NCBI GenBank assembly: GCA_030526355.1
Contig: JAUNDC010000001.1
Location: 1-62,128 of the forward strand
Reading direction: 5' to 3'
DNA length: 62,128 bases
Source: Bacillota bacterium
GTDB lineage: Bacteria > Bacillota > Clostridia > Peptostreptococcales > Anaerovoracaceae
The notes under the pieces were generated by a model that searched no databases, was not told where the DNA came from, and saw nothing but the letters and a program-made list of their open reading frames with translations. Shown here piece after piece: positions 33,888-41,663 of the stretch; within the stretch, counting starts at the first letter, position 1; each line of letters starts with the position of its first letter. The position numbers were made by a program, and so were the translations under genes.

Positions 33888-34574
33888 ATGATTCGAAAAA
33901 TCATGACGGCTGACGAAGCGGTTGCTGATATCAATGATGGCGCCAGTGTGATGGTAGGTGGATTTCTGGGAACAGGAACTCCGGAGATTCTAATGGATGC
34001 ACTTGTACGCAAGGGTGTTAAGCATCTTACTATCATATGCAACGACGGTGGCCTTCCTGCGAAGGATGGTAAGCCGGCCAGAGGTGTAGGCAAGCTTCTT
34101 GAAAAGGGTATGGTGGATCATCTTATTGCTTCGCATGTTGGCATGAATCCTCTGGTTGGTCAGGGGATGAATGATGGCACGCTTAAGTGCACGCTAGTTC
34201 CTCAGGGAACTCTGGCAGAGCGTATCAGAGCTGCAGGAGCTGGACTTGGCGGAGTGCTCACTCCTACAGGTGTTGGCACAATGATAGCCGAAGGCAAGGA
34301 AACTCTGACGATTGATGGCAAGGAATACCTCCTGGAAAAGCCGTTAAAGGCTGAGTTTGCTCTTTGCAGAGCTTCGGAATGTGACGACTTCGGAAATTTC
34401 AGATGCAACCTTGCGACAAAGAACTTCAATGGCGTTATGGCACTTGCTGCAGATACGGTGATTATTGCTTCCGAGAGAATAATCAAAACAGGTGAAAACC
34501 ATCCGGATGATTTTGTCGTACCGGGAATCTTCGTGGATAGAATCGTAGGAGGTGAAATGCCATGGCTGATTTAA
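33888..34574 (+). CDS. atoD: acetoacetate CoA-transferase, alpha subunit
   Basis: Family I CoA-transferase small subunit. 228 residues with the signature MVGGFLGTGTPEILMDALVRKGVKHLTIICND and the Ala/Gly-rich stretch LVPQGTLAERIRAAGAGLGGVLTPTGVGT. With AtoA it moves CoA from butyryl-CoA (or acetyl-CoA) to acetoacetate, feeding the 3-aminobutyryl/butyrate end of lysine fermentation. Ribosome site AAAGGAGG. Overlaps atoA by 13 bp. Confidence 0.95.
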   Translation: MIRKIMTADEAVADINDGASVMVGGFLGTGTPEILMDALVRKGVKHLTIICNDGGLPAKDGKPARGVGKLLEKGMVDHLIASHVGMNPLVGQGMNDGTLKCTLVPQGTLAERIRAAGAGLGGVLTPTGVGTMIAEGKETLTIDGKEYLLEKPLKAEFALCRASECDDFGNFRCNLATKNFNGVMALAADTVIIASERIIKTGENHPDDFVVPGIFVDRIVGGEMPWLI

Positions 34575-35218
34575 AGGCAAGAATTGCTGCCAGAACAGCA
34601 AAGGAATTAAAAGACGGCGACGTTGTAAACTTGGGTATCGGTCTGCCGACTCTCGTTGCTAACTATATACCGGATGATGTACATATCGTTATTCATTCGG
34701 AAAATGGTTTTACGGGTCTTTCCGAGGAGGTAAAGGAGGGCGATGAGCATCCTGATGTTATCAATTCGGGTGGCTGCTTCGTAAGGCATACTCCGGAGGC
34801 AAACTTCTTTGATACTGCCATGAGCTTTTCTATTATCAGGGGTGGCCATGTGGATGCTACCGTACTGGGTGCAATGCAGGTTGATGAAAAAGGTAATCTT
34901 GCCAACTGGATAATCCCGGGGAAAATGGTTGCTGGCATGGGTGGTGCCATGGACCTGGTAGTAGGAGCAAGAAAGGTTATTATTTCAATGCTCCACACCC
35001 AGAAGGGCAAGCACAAGATCCTGAAGGAATGCAATCTGCCTCTGACCGCGGTAAAATGTGTGGATATGATCATCACTGAAATGGGCGTAATGGAAATTAC
35101 GGATGATGGCATTGTATTAAAGGAGCTGCATCCTGACTTCACTCTCGAAGAAATTCAGGAGGCTACTGGCTGTGAGCTGATTATCAGTCCTGACCTGAAG
35201 CCGATGGAGGAGGCGTAG
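34562..35218 (+). CDS. atoA: acetoacetate CoA-transferase, beta subunit
   Basis: 218 residues. The catalytic glutamate lies in IHSENGFTGL (SENG motif). VNLGIGLPTLVANYIP near the start and VLGAMQVDEKGNLANWIIPGKMVAGMGGAMDLVVGARKVI in the middle are family hallmarks. Forms the heterotetramer with AtoD. Last gene of the operon; a long terminator follows 86 bp later. Confidence 0.95.
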   Translation: MADLKARIAARTAKELKDGDVVNLGIGLPTLVANYIPDDVHIVIHSENGFTGLSEEVKEGDEHPDVINSGGCFVRHTPEANFFDTAMSFSIIRGGHVDATVLGAMQVDEKGNLANWIIPGKMVAGMGGAMDLVVGARKVIISMLHTQKGKHKILKECNLPLTAVKCVDMIITEMGVMEITDDGIVLKELHPDFTLEEIQEATGCELIISPDLKPMEEA

Positions 35219-35303
35219 TGTCTGACTGGAAGCGATGAAAGATAATCGGCTTACAATTCGAATCGAAGAAAGAGGCGTAGTGCTCTTGATATAATAATCT
35301 CTG

Positions 35304-35371
35304 AAGGCTGCCATGCAGCTGGTGTGTACCGAGAATTATAAAGCTCGGACCACCTGCACGGCAGCCTTTTT
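35304..35371 (+). terminator. terminator of the kdd-kam-ato operon
   Basis: AAGGCTGCC (35304-35312) pairs with GGCAGCCTT (35360-35368). Inside, TGCAG/CTGCA, GGTG/CACC and CCGAG/CTCGG make one long interrupted hairpin, followed by five T residues. Confidence 0.92.
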
Positions 35372-35420
35372 GTTGCTTGCAGAAGCACTCATGGCAGCCT
35401 TTTTCTTGCCTTCAGAAGCA
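35360..35420 (+). repeat. tandem 28-bp direct repeat at the operon terminator
   Basis: GGCAGCCTTTTTGTTGCTTG plus CAGAAGCA (35360-35387) recurs at 35393-35420 with three differences. The 3' arm and T-run of the terminator have been duplicated. The second copy lacks a 5' arm, so it is probably inert. Confidence 0.75.
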
Positions 35421-35440
35421 TTGTTTTCAGAAGCCCGGTG

Positions 35441-35612
35441 CCCGTCGTTTCATCGGTAAAACTATGTTTTGAGTGTGGTACGATGACAACAGCCTTTCTG
35501 AGCAGCTTTGATAGCAAAACGTCATCGGTAGATCCGTATTTCTTAAGAGGTTGCCGATGAAACCCAATTCTTCGCAACACCTTGGCAGTAGGATTTCATC
35601 GGTAGATTGACC
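35441..35612. repeat. dispersed repeat family A, copy 2, with an extra GATTTCATCGGTAGATTGA unit
   Basis: 35441-35564 aligns with 22780-22902: GTTTCATCGG(C/T)AAAAC at one end, CCTTTCT.AG.AGCT in the middle, GTCATCGGTAGAT, then GCCGATGAAACC. A third GATTTCATCGGTAGATTGA follows at 35592-35610. Two copies 12.7 kb apart, one on each side of the lysine regulon. Remaining sequence to 35777 is AT-rich and otherwise featureless. Confidence 0.8.
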
Positions 35613-35777
35613 ACCCGAACGCCCACATGAATACCAGCATTAACGCCAACACGAAATAGATAAACCCAAATACAAACATAGAATCTCTTAATATTGAATG
35701 TTGATATATAGTGTGATATCATTGCATTGGGTACACATTTTATTATTTATTATGTTAAAACACAATAGGAGAAAATT

Positions 35778-37064
35778 ATGAAAAAGAAAATCGGTAAACT
35801 GATAGCAGGGCTGATAGTATTGACGATGGTCATATCATCAACAGGTCTGGCGTTTGCAGATAAGGAGAGCACAGAAAATCCAAACAGCGAGCCGACATCA
35901 CAAAGCAGCCTTAAGCTGGAAATACAGGACGTCAGCAAAGCAGCCACTAACCTTGAGAACACGCTGGAAACAGAGAATATAACACGGCTGGGTGATGCTG
36001 CAGGCAGCATTGCTGTTCCAATCTGGAAAACCGGCACGGAATCAGAGCTTGAAAGTCTGATATACAACAACATTTCATATATAAGCTATGCAATGAGCGG
36101 GAACACATTAAGTGGGACTTACGACAAATATGGAGCTGCTAAAACAGCATATCTTCCAAAAGGAACGGTTATTATCTATGCGATGGTCGATGAATGTAAT
36201 GGTGAATATGCAGCAGATGCATACCTTGGCGTTTTCAGAGATGCAAATATGACATCGACAGTTGATGGAACCATCAACGTTATAGAAGACAGGGGAGCAA
36301 CCTTTGGAGTTTTCAATGTTCCGGCAAGCGGTACATATTATATTGGGGCTTATTCCAATAAGAGCAACAACGACGCTAAGCAGATTGATATATTACTTTC
36401 AGCTGTATCGGTAAGCGGTCTTGACCGTACAGTTTACAGTGGTTCACAGATATCAGTAGGTCAGAAGACACCGCAAACAAACTACTTTACATTTACAGCC
36501 ACTAAGAACGGATACATTAAAGTGGAGCTGTCAGAAGATATCAAAGGCAGAGTGACGCTTTGCAGCTCGTCAAAGAAGGCTCTGTCTGACAGATCCGCAG
36601 CTACGAGATACATTGTATACGGAGTGAAAAAAGGAACAAAGTACACAATAAGAGTAGAAGCTCCGACCAACAGCTCAGGCGGTTATAACTTCAAAGTTAC
36701 AAATGTAGGAATCAAGGAAAGCAGCGGAAGCAGTAAATCCAAAGCAAAAACAATCAGCAGAGGCTCATCAAAAGCCAAAAGCGGAACGATAGTTGCAGGC
36801 TCATCGACTTCAGACTGGTACAAATTCAAGCTGACAAAGAAAAAAGCAGTCAAGATTGTAATGAGCGGCGCAACAAATAAATCAATAAAGGTTTCCATAT
36901 ATAAAGGAAGCAAGCTGATAAAGAGCAGTAAGCTGAATAGTTATCATTCCAAGGTTACATTGACATCAAACGGCAAGCTTGCAAAGGGAACATACTATAT
37001 CAAGATTTCTAGGACAGATAAGTATTCCTCAGGATACTACAAATGCTACTGGAACTACAGATAA
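35778..37064 (+). CDS. secreted protein with PPC-like beta-sandwich domains
   Basis: 428 residues with a signal peptide cleaved near AFA-D (residue ~31). Residues ~95-220 and ~330-428 look like bacterial pre-peptidase C-terminal (PPC) type beta-sandwiches: YGVFN..ASGTYYIGAYS and SDWYKFKLTKKKAVKIVMSGAT...LAKGTYYIKISR. Between them is YFTFTATKNGYIKVELSEDIKGRVTLCSSS...YTIRVEAP. No catalytic domain or wall anchor is seen; the basic, serine-rich C-terminus may bind the wall electrostatically. Function unknown. Strong AGGAG ribosome site. ribU follows 37 bp later and may be co-transcribed, although the products are unrelated. Confidence 0.75.
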   Translation: MKKKIGKLIAGLIVLTMVISSTGLAFADKESTENPNSEPTSQSSLKLEIQDVSKAATNLENTLETENITRLGDAAGSIAVPIWKTGTESELESLIYNNISYISYAMSGNTLSGTYDKYGAAKTAYLPKGTVIIYAMVDECNGEYAADAYLGVFRDANMTSTVDGTINVIEDRGATFGVFNVPASGTYYIGAYSNKSNNDAKQIDILLSAVSVSGLDRTVYSGSQISVGQKTPQTNYFTFTATKNGYIKVELSEDIKGRVTLCSSSKKALSDRSAATRYIVYGVKKGTKYTIRVEAPTNSSGGYNFKVTNVGIKESSGSSKSKAKTISRGSSKAKSGTIVAGSSTSDWYKFKLTKKKAVKIVMSGATNKSIKVSIYKGSKLIKSSKLNSYHSKVTLTSNGKLAKGTYYIKISRTDKYSSGYYKCYWNYR

Positions 37065-37101
37065 AACACAAAATCATAACATAACGAAGGAGAAATAAAA
37101 A

Positions 37102-37683
37102 ATGGCGCAGAAACCCGAAGGTGATAATGTAATTAAACAGGGGCACACAAGCAGAAACAAGACAATTAGGCTGGCTAAAATGGGAATGCTGGTAGCGATA
37201 TCGATTGTTCTTGTATATTTCATACATTTTCCGATTTTCCCGGCAGTGGCATTCCTGGAGTATGATCCGGCAGATATTCCTATCCTTATGGGAACTTTTG
37301 CATTCGGACCTCTGGCAGGCGTAATGCTTACCGTAGTAACCGCTGTTATTCAGGGTGTTACCGTAAGTGCGCAAAGCGGACTCTACGGGATTATCATGCA
37401 TATCATTGCGACCAGCGTTCTTGTTCTGGTGGCAGGCTTGATATATAAAAAGAACAAGACCAGAAAAGGCGCGGTAATCGGTCTGATCTGCGGAGCTATT
37501 GCCATGATGCTGGTAATGATATGTGCCAATATGGTGATAACACCATTGTTCATGGGAGTGCCGAGAAATGTTGTGTGGGATCTGATGCCGTTCATCGCAG
37601 GCTTCAATCTGGTGAAGGCAGGAATAAACGGACTCGTGACGTTCCTTCTTTACAAGAGGATATCAGGATTCCTGCACAGATAA
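37102..37683 (+). CDS. ribU: ECF transporter substrate-binding subunit, riboflavin type
   Basis: 193 residues, about six membrane helices. The RibU signature FLEYDPADIPILMGTFAFGPLAGVMLTVVTAVIQ is followed by GLYGIIMHIIATSVLVLVAGLIYK. It binds riboflavin in the membrane and uses a shared EcfAAT module encoded elsewhere. A basic N-terminal extension precedes the first helix. The 37-bp upstream gap is too short for an FMN riboswitch and none is seen. A long hairpin terminator follows. Confidence 0.88.
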   Translation: MAQKPEGDNVIKQGHTSRNKTIRLAKMGMLVAISIVLVYFIHFPIFPAVAFLEYDPADIPILMGTFAFGPLAGVMLTVVTAVIQGVTVSAQSGLYGIIMHIIATSVLVLVAGLIYKKNKTRKGAVIGLICGAIAMMLVMICANMVITPLFMGVPRNVVWDLMPFIAGFNLVKAGINGLVTFLLYKRISGFLHR

Positions 37684-37712
37684 ATCATCGATTTATTCAT
37701 AATTAAGAGTTG

Positions 37713-37782
37713 TAGAAAGCCGGCTTTCAGCCCAATATCATTAACTTAATGACATTGGGCATAAGCCTGCTTTCTTCTTTGT
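37713..37782 (+). terminator. terminator after ribU
   Basis: AGAAAGCCGGCTT and GCCCAAT.TCATTAA pair with TTAATGA.ATTGGGC and AAGCCTGCTTTCT to form a long hairpin followed by a T-rich tail. Confidence 0.85.
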
Positions 37783-38211
37783 TATGACGGGGATGTCACA
37801 TTAATGGCTCATTAACAGTTGGCGTGACGTCCTTTTTATATTAGTGGGCACCTATCCCCAAAACATTTCAAACTCTCAAAAACGTGTATAATTGTTAAGA
37901 ACCGAGTTACTTTTACACGTTTTTTTATTTTAATATGAGTAGTTTCAGTGCTTTTTAAATAAATGCCAGCTAAAAACTAACTAAATTGCTGCAAATAAGC
38001 GCTTGTACGAACTAATTTGCTGCTTTATCTGCGGATTGTTGGCTAAAATACAATGCAGTTCATAGAGTTCATAAAAAAACGTGTAAAATAATATTAAATC
38101 TAATTAAAAATGCACGAAATGGAAAACTATTACATTCGTATATAACCTGACAACAAAAAATCGCAGTGCTTCCTTTATATTTAAATCGCTGTGTGATATA
38201 CTAATTTAGTT
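37783..38211. other. non-coding stretch with two further hairpins and the tsaE promoter region
   Basis: No supported gene. GGATGTCAC (37791-37799) pairs with GTGACGTCC (37824-37832) before TTTTT. AAAAACGTGTA (37878-37888) pairs with TACACGTTTTT (37914-37924) before more T. Both look like terminators, though nothing is transcribed into them from the left past the ribU terminator. A TGA-TATACT extended -10 near 38190-38200 may serve tsaE. The middle 37930-38180 is AT-rich and shows nothing I recognise. Confidence 0.5.
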
Positions 38212-38637
38212 ATGAAAGAAAAAATCATTAATATCAGAAACGAAAAAGAAACAAGAAATTTCGGCCTGAAGCTTGCCGAAACACTGCAGCCCGGAACAGT
38301 GATAGCGCTGATAGGAGATCTGGGGACAGGTAAGACAGCATTGACAAAAGCAATTGCAGAAGGACTGGGAATCACAGACGTAATAACCAGCCCGACTTTT
38401 AATATCGTCAAGGAATACGACAGCGGTAGACTGCCGTTATATCATTTTGATGTGTACAGACTTGGCGATGTTGATGAAATGTATGAGCTTGGTTATGAAG
38501 AGTATTTTTATGGACGAGGCGTCAGTGTAGTTGAATGGGCTGATATCGTTGAAGACATAATTCCCGAAGAAGCCATACGAATAAATATCGAGTATGGCCG
38601 GAAGGAAGGAGAGAGAATATACAAATGTATGTTTTAG
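38212..38637 (+). CDS. tsaE: tRNA t6A biosynthesis ATPase TsaE
   Basis: 141-residue P-loop ATPase of the t6A37 tRNA-modification complex. Walker A GDLGTGKTALTKAIAEGLG, then SPTFNIVKEYDSGRLPLYHFDVYRLGDVDEMYELGYEEYF and VSVVEWADIVEDIIPEEAIRINI, all highly conserved in TsaE. Overlaps tsaB by 13 bp. Together with TsaB, TsaD and TsaC (not here) it makes threonylcarbamoyl-adenosine on ANN-decoding tRNAs. Confidence 0.96.
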   Translation: MKEKIINIRNEKETRNFGLKLAETLQPGTVIALIGDLGTGKTALTKAIAEGLGITDVITSPTFNIVKEYDSGRLPLYHFDVYRLGDVDEMYELGYEEYFYGRGVSVVEWADIVEDIIPEEAIRINIEYGRKEGERIYKCMF

Positions 38638-39467
38638 CAATAGAAACAACAGGAGCCTTCGCTTCTGTGGCATTGATGAAAGATGGCGAGGTCATCGGAC
38701 ATATTGCGGGTAATGACAGATTTTCGCATTTGCAGAATCTTATGCCTCAGATCAGGCAGGTGACTGTTGACAATCAATTGACGATAAGCGATGTGAATGC
38801 TGTCGCGGTATCGTGTGGGCCAGGCTCCTTTACAGGAATCAGGATAGGTGTATCCACGGCGAGAGCACTTGCGCAGGTTATGGATATTCCATGCGTGGCT
38901 GTATCGAGCCTCGAAGCTCTGGCGATGAGGGCAGACGGCAAACAAGCAGAGGCACCTGCAGACCACGAAAGAAGTACCACGCCAGCAGACCTCGAAAAAC
39001 ACACCCCACCAGCAGAACCCGAAAAAAGCAGGACTCTGATATGCCCTATTCTTGATGCCAGAAGAAGTCAGGTTTACGGTGGAGGATATTATCTTGAGGA
39101 CGGTTACCCTGTAGAAGAAATCAAAGCAGCTCCGTACACGATAGAGGAATTCATGGCGGCAGTATCAGGGTATGATAACGTATTGCTTTTAGGCGATGCA
39201 GCAGACGTGTGCAGCGATAAGATAATGCAGCTGAGACCAAAAGGAGTTCGGACAGCATCTGAAGATATAAGGTATCAGGATGCTGTTACCGTCGGTAAGC
39301 TGGGCTGCAGACTTCTGGAGGAAACAGGCGGGGTTAAATATTATGATGTAAAACCGGAGTACATGCGCCTTGCCGAGGCTGAGCGTAAACTCAGGGAACA
39401 GCAGTCCGCCCGCTCGACGCAGGGCTCGCAGCTATCACAGGAACAGCAGGCAGAGCAGAAAGGCTGA
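38625..39467 (+). CDS. tsaB: tRNA t6A biosynthesis protein TsaB, with a repetitive insertion
   Basis: 280-residue ASKHA-fold dimer partner of TsaD; typical TsaB is about 230. The N-terminal domain is normal: LAIETTGAFASVALMKDGE, RFSHLQNLMPQI and VSCGPGSFTGIRIGVSTARAL. After SLEALAMRADGK, residues ~107-135 are a low-complexity insertion of three related units (APADHERSTT, PADLEKHTP, PAEPEKSRT). The fold then resumes with LICPILDARRSQVYGGGYY. The C-terminus has a Gln/Ser-rich tail (LREQQSARSTQGSQLSQEQQAEQ). Both extras should be surface loops; the frame is intact. Confidence 0.93.
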   Translation: MYVLAIETTGAFASVALMKDGEVIGHIAGNDRFSHLQNLMPQIRQVTVDNQLTISDVNAVAVSCGPGSFTGIRIGVSTARALAQVMDIPCVAVSSLEALAMRADGKQAEAPADHERSTTPADLEKHTPPAEPEKSRTLICPILDARRSQVYGGGYYLEDGYPVEEIKAAPYTIEEFMAAVSGYDNVLLLGDAADVCSDKIMQLRPKGVRTASEDIRYQDAVTVGKLGCRLLEETGGVKYYDVKPEYMRLAEAERKLREQQSARSTQGSQLSQEQQAEQKG

Positions 39468-39478
39468 CGGTAGATATT

Positions 39479-39937
39479 ATGGCAGATATGATCATCAGGC
39501 AGGCAGCCGTCAAGGATGTAGATGATATATATGAAATCGAGAGATTATGCTTTCCAGATCCATGGAGCAAGGATGCCATGATATATGAACTGGAGAGCAA
39601 TCCCCGCGCCTTTTACATTGTAGCGGAGTTGGAAGAGCAGGTAGTCGGATATGCTGGGCTCTGGTGGATAGGCGATGAAGGGCACATTACCAATGTGGCA
39701 GTAAAGCCGGGATTCAGAAACCGCAGAATAGCACAGGGGATAATGGATGTGATGATTGATTTCACCACTCAGCAGGGAGTTCTCCACCATACCTTGGAAG
39801 TGCGAAGATCCAATGAACCGGCAATCAGACTTTATGAGAAATTCGGATTTTGTGTTGAAGGAGTGCGAAAAGGCTATTATCAGAACAATAAAGAGGACGC
39901 ACTCATAATGTGGAGACATCAGCCGGAACCCCGATAA
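39479..39937 (+). CDS. rimI: ribosomal-protein-alanine N-acetyltransferase
   Basis: 152-residue GNAT-fold acetyltransferase, RimI type: IRQAAVKDVDDIYEIERLCFPDPWSKDAM, the acetyl-CoA site VKPGFRNRRIAQGIMDVMIDF, and LEVRRSNEPAIRLYEKFGFCVEGVRKGYYQNNKEDALIMWR. Typical member of the tsa gene group. The last codons run into the minisatellite that fills the following 200 bp. Confidence 0.93.
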   Translation: MADMIIRQAAVKDVDDIYEIERLCFPDPWSKDAMIYELESNPRAFYIVAELEEQVVGYAGLWWIGDEGHITNVAVKPGFRNRRIAQGIMDVMIDFTTQQGVLHHTLEVRRSNEPAIRLYEKFGFCVEGVRKGYYQNNKEDALIMWRHQPEPR

Positions 39938-40135
39938 ATCTTGGAATCACGGTAAATCTTGGAGACCCGGCAAATTTCGGCTCCCATAAATCTGGAACCA
40001 CGACAAATCCCAGCTCCGATAAATCACGGAACACCAACAAATCCCTGCCCCGACAAATCACAGCCCTCAGTGAATCTCGGAAATCCAGATATCTCGGAAA
40101 TCCTGGAACTCCAGAGAATCTGGAAATTCCTGAGC
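39925..40135 (+). repeat. degenerate ~18-20 bp minisatellite between rimI and tsaD
   Basis: About eleven imperfect units of the form GGAA(C/T)(C/A)(C/A)CG(A/G)(T/C)AAATC. Examples are GGAACCCCGATAAATCTT, GGAATCACGGTAAATCTT, GGAACCACGACAAATCCC and GGAACACCAACAAATCCC, decaying towards GGAAATCCTGGAACTCC. The array begins in the rimI 3' end. It is open in several frames on both strands, which explains spurious long open frames here; no ribosome sites support translation. Confidence 0.85.
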
Positions 40136-40454
40136 CGACGTAAACCATCGTAAACCATCGCAAACCGGCATCATCAAGAAACTGAATAAACATAACGCTT
40201 CCGGCAATAATAGTATCAGGCGACCCCGAACATAAGAGAAGAGGTCGTGGTGACTAAGTATCAGGCGACCACGAACATAAGAGGTCGCGGTGACTAAGTA
40301 TTAGGCAGCAGCAACGCTAAGGTTGAATGGATTCGCGCACTCAGCTCGCAGAGAACCTGCGCAATCAGGCTAGCAGAGAACCCGCGCACTCAGAATTTAG
40401 CGAACTTGCAGAAATAGCAGGCTGCGCCCGAATAAGCACAAACCGGAGGGCGGT
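40136..40454 (+). repeat. further short direct repeats before tsaD
   Basis: GTAAACCATC occurs twice near 40140. GTATCAGGCGACC(C/A)CGAACATAAGAG...GTCG(T/C)GGTGACTAA occurs at 40213-40257 and 40258-40297. Around 40335-40400, GCAGAGAACC(T/C)GCGCA(A/C)TCAG recurs. No gene is seen until the small ORF at 40455. The tract extends the repeat-rich gap to more than 500 bp inside an otherwise compact operon. Confidence 0.75.
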
Positions 40455-40643
40455 ATGGAACGATTTGATGAACGAAATAACGGCGGAATGAACGTGGTTT
40501 CCTCCAGCTGCAGGAAGTTTTCGAGAAGACATGACTTTGATGTTTTCAGCATGAGCGATTATACCTCATGTGAGAACTGCAGGCACCTTAACGGGGAAAA
40601 CCAGTGCGAGAAAAAAATAGAAGAAGGACGATACAACCTATGA
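40455..40643 (+). CDS. small cysteine-containing protein, unknown function
   Basis: 62 residues from an ATG seven bases after GGAGGG. The C-terminal part has [17 protein letters not shown], a CxxC...C pattern that resembles a small metal-binding or zinc-ribbon knuckle; another cysteine is at residue ~19. Its stop overlaps the tsaD start (ATGA), which argues that it is translated and couples tsaD translation after the repeat tract. I do not recognise a family. Confidence 0.6.
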   Translation: MERFDERNNGGMNVVSSSCRKFSRRHDFDVFSMSDYTSCENCRHLNGENQCEKKIEEGRYNL

Positions 40644-41656
40644 AAGATGGAAAGTTATTAACACTGGCAATAGAATCCAGCTGCGATGAGACAGCAGCGG
40701 CCGTATTGCTGGAAGGACGTCAGGTTCTTTCCAGCATCATATCATCACAGATAGATATACATAAGCTTTATGGAGGAGTGGTGCCGGAAATCGCATCAAG
40801 ACATCATCTTGAAAACGTGAATACCGTGGTGGATCAGGCTATGACCGAAGCAGGTGTCACGATGGATGAGGTTGATATGATAGGAGTGACATACGGGCCC
40901 GGCCTTGTGGGAGCACTGCTGATAGGACTGGCAACAGCCAAGGCATACGCGGCAGCAGCAGATAAACCACTGATAGGAGTACACCACATACACGGGCATA
41001 TCTGCGCCAACTTCATCGAACACAAGGAACTGGAGCCACCGTTTATGGCATTAGTCATATCGGGCGGGCATACCAATATAGTGGAAGTGACAGGCTACAA
41101 TGAATGCCGCGTGCTGGGCGGAACTAGAGACGACGCAGCCGGTGAGGCGTACGATAAGGTAGCTAGAGTTCTGGGACTGGGATATCCCGGAGGCCCACTA
41201 ATAGATAAGATAGCCGGAGAAGGTAATCCCCATGCAGTTGAATTCAAGCGCGTTTTCCTCGAGAAAGGCAGCCTGGACTTCAGCTTCAGCGGTATCAAGA
41301 CAGGCGTGCTGAATTACATAAATTCAGAGAAGCAGGCCGGAAGAGAAATAAACGTGCCGGATGTAGCAGCAAGCTTTCAGGAAGCTGTGCTGGAGGTTAT
41401 CGTAGCCAAGACTGTAGGAGCCGCCATAGATATGAAAAAGGACAAGATTGTCCTTGCAGGAGGAGTTGCAGCCAACAGCAGACTGAGAGCCATGCTGAGC
41501 GAAGAATGTAAAAAGCACAGTATAGGACTATATTACCCGTCGCCGGTGCTTTGCACCGATAATGCAGCGATGATAGGCTGTGCAGCATACTACAAATACA
41601 AGGCAGGCTGCAGGGATGACCTGACTCTGGATGCAATACCGAATTTAAAACTGTGA
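40640..41656 (+). CDS. tsaD: tRNA N6-adenosine threonylcarbamoyltransferase
   Basis: 338-residue catalytic subunit of t6A synthesis (Kae1/Gcp family). Start taken at ATG 40640, giving [27 protein letters not shown] at 40604 would add a basic extension lying inside the small upstream ORF. Metal-binding histidines are in HHIHGH. Other motifs: [73 protein letters not shown] and [13 protein letters not shown]. Length is normal (about 340). Confidence 0.97.
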   Translation: MKDGKLLTLAIESSCDETAAAVLLEGRQVLSSIISSQIDIHKLYGGVVPEIASRHHLENVNTVVDQAMTEAGVTMDEVDMIGVTYGPGLVGALLIGLATAKAYAAAADKPLIGVHHIHGHICANFIEHKELEPPFMALVISGGHTNIVEVTGYNECRVLGGTRDDAAGEAYDKVARVLGLGYPGGPLIDKIAGEGNPHAVEFKRVFLEKGSLDFSFSGIKTGVLNYINSEKQAGREINVPDVAASFQEAVLEVIVAKTVGAAIDMKKDKIVLAGGVAANSRLRAMLSEECKKHSIGLYYPSPVLCTDNAAMIGCAAYYKYKAGCRDDLTLDAIPNLKL

Positions 41657-41663
41657 GGAAAAA

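Noticed and set aside
39903..40193. Long overlapping open frames on both strands between rimI and tsaD
   Set aside because: They are translations of an 18-20 bp minisatellite whose unit happens to lack stops. No ribosome sites and no family resemblance.
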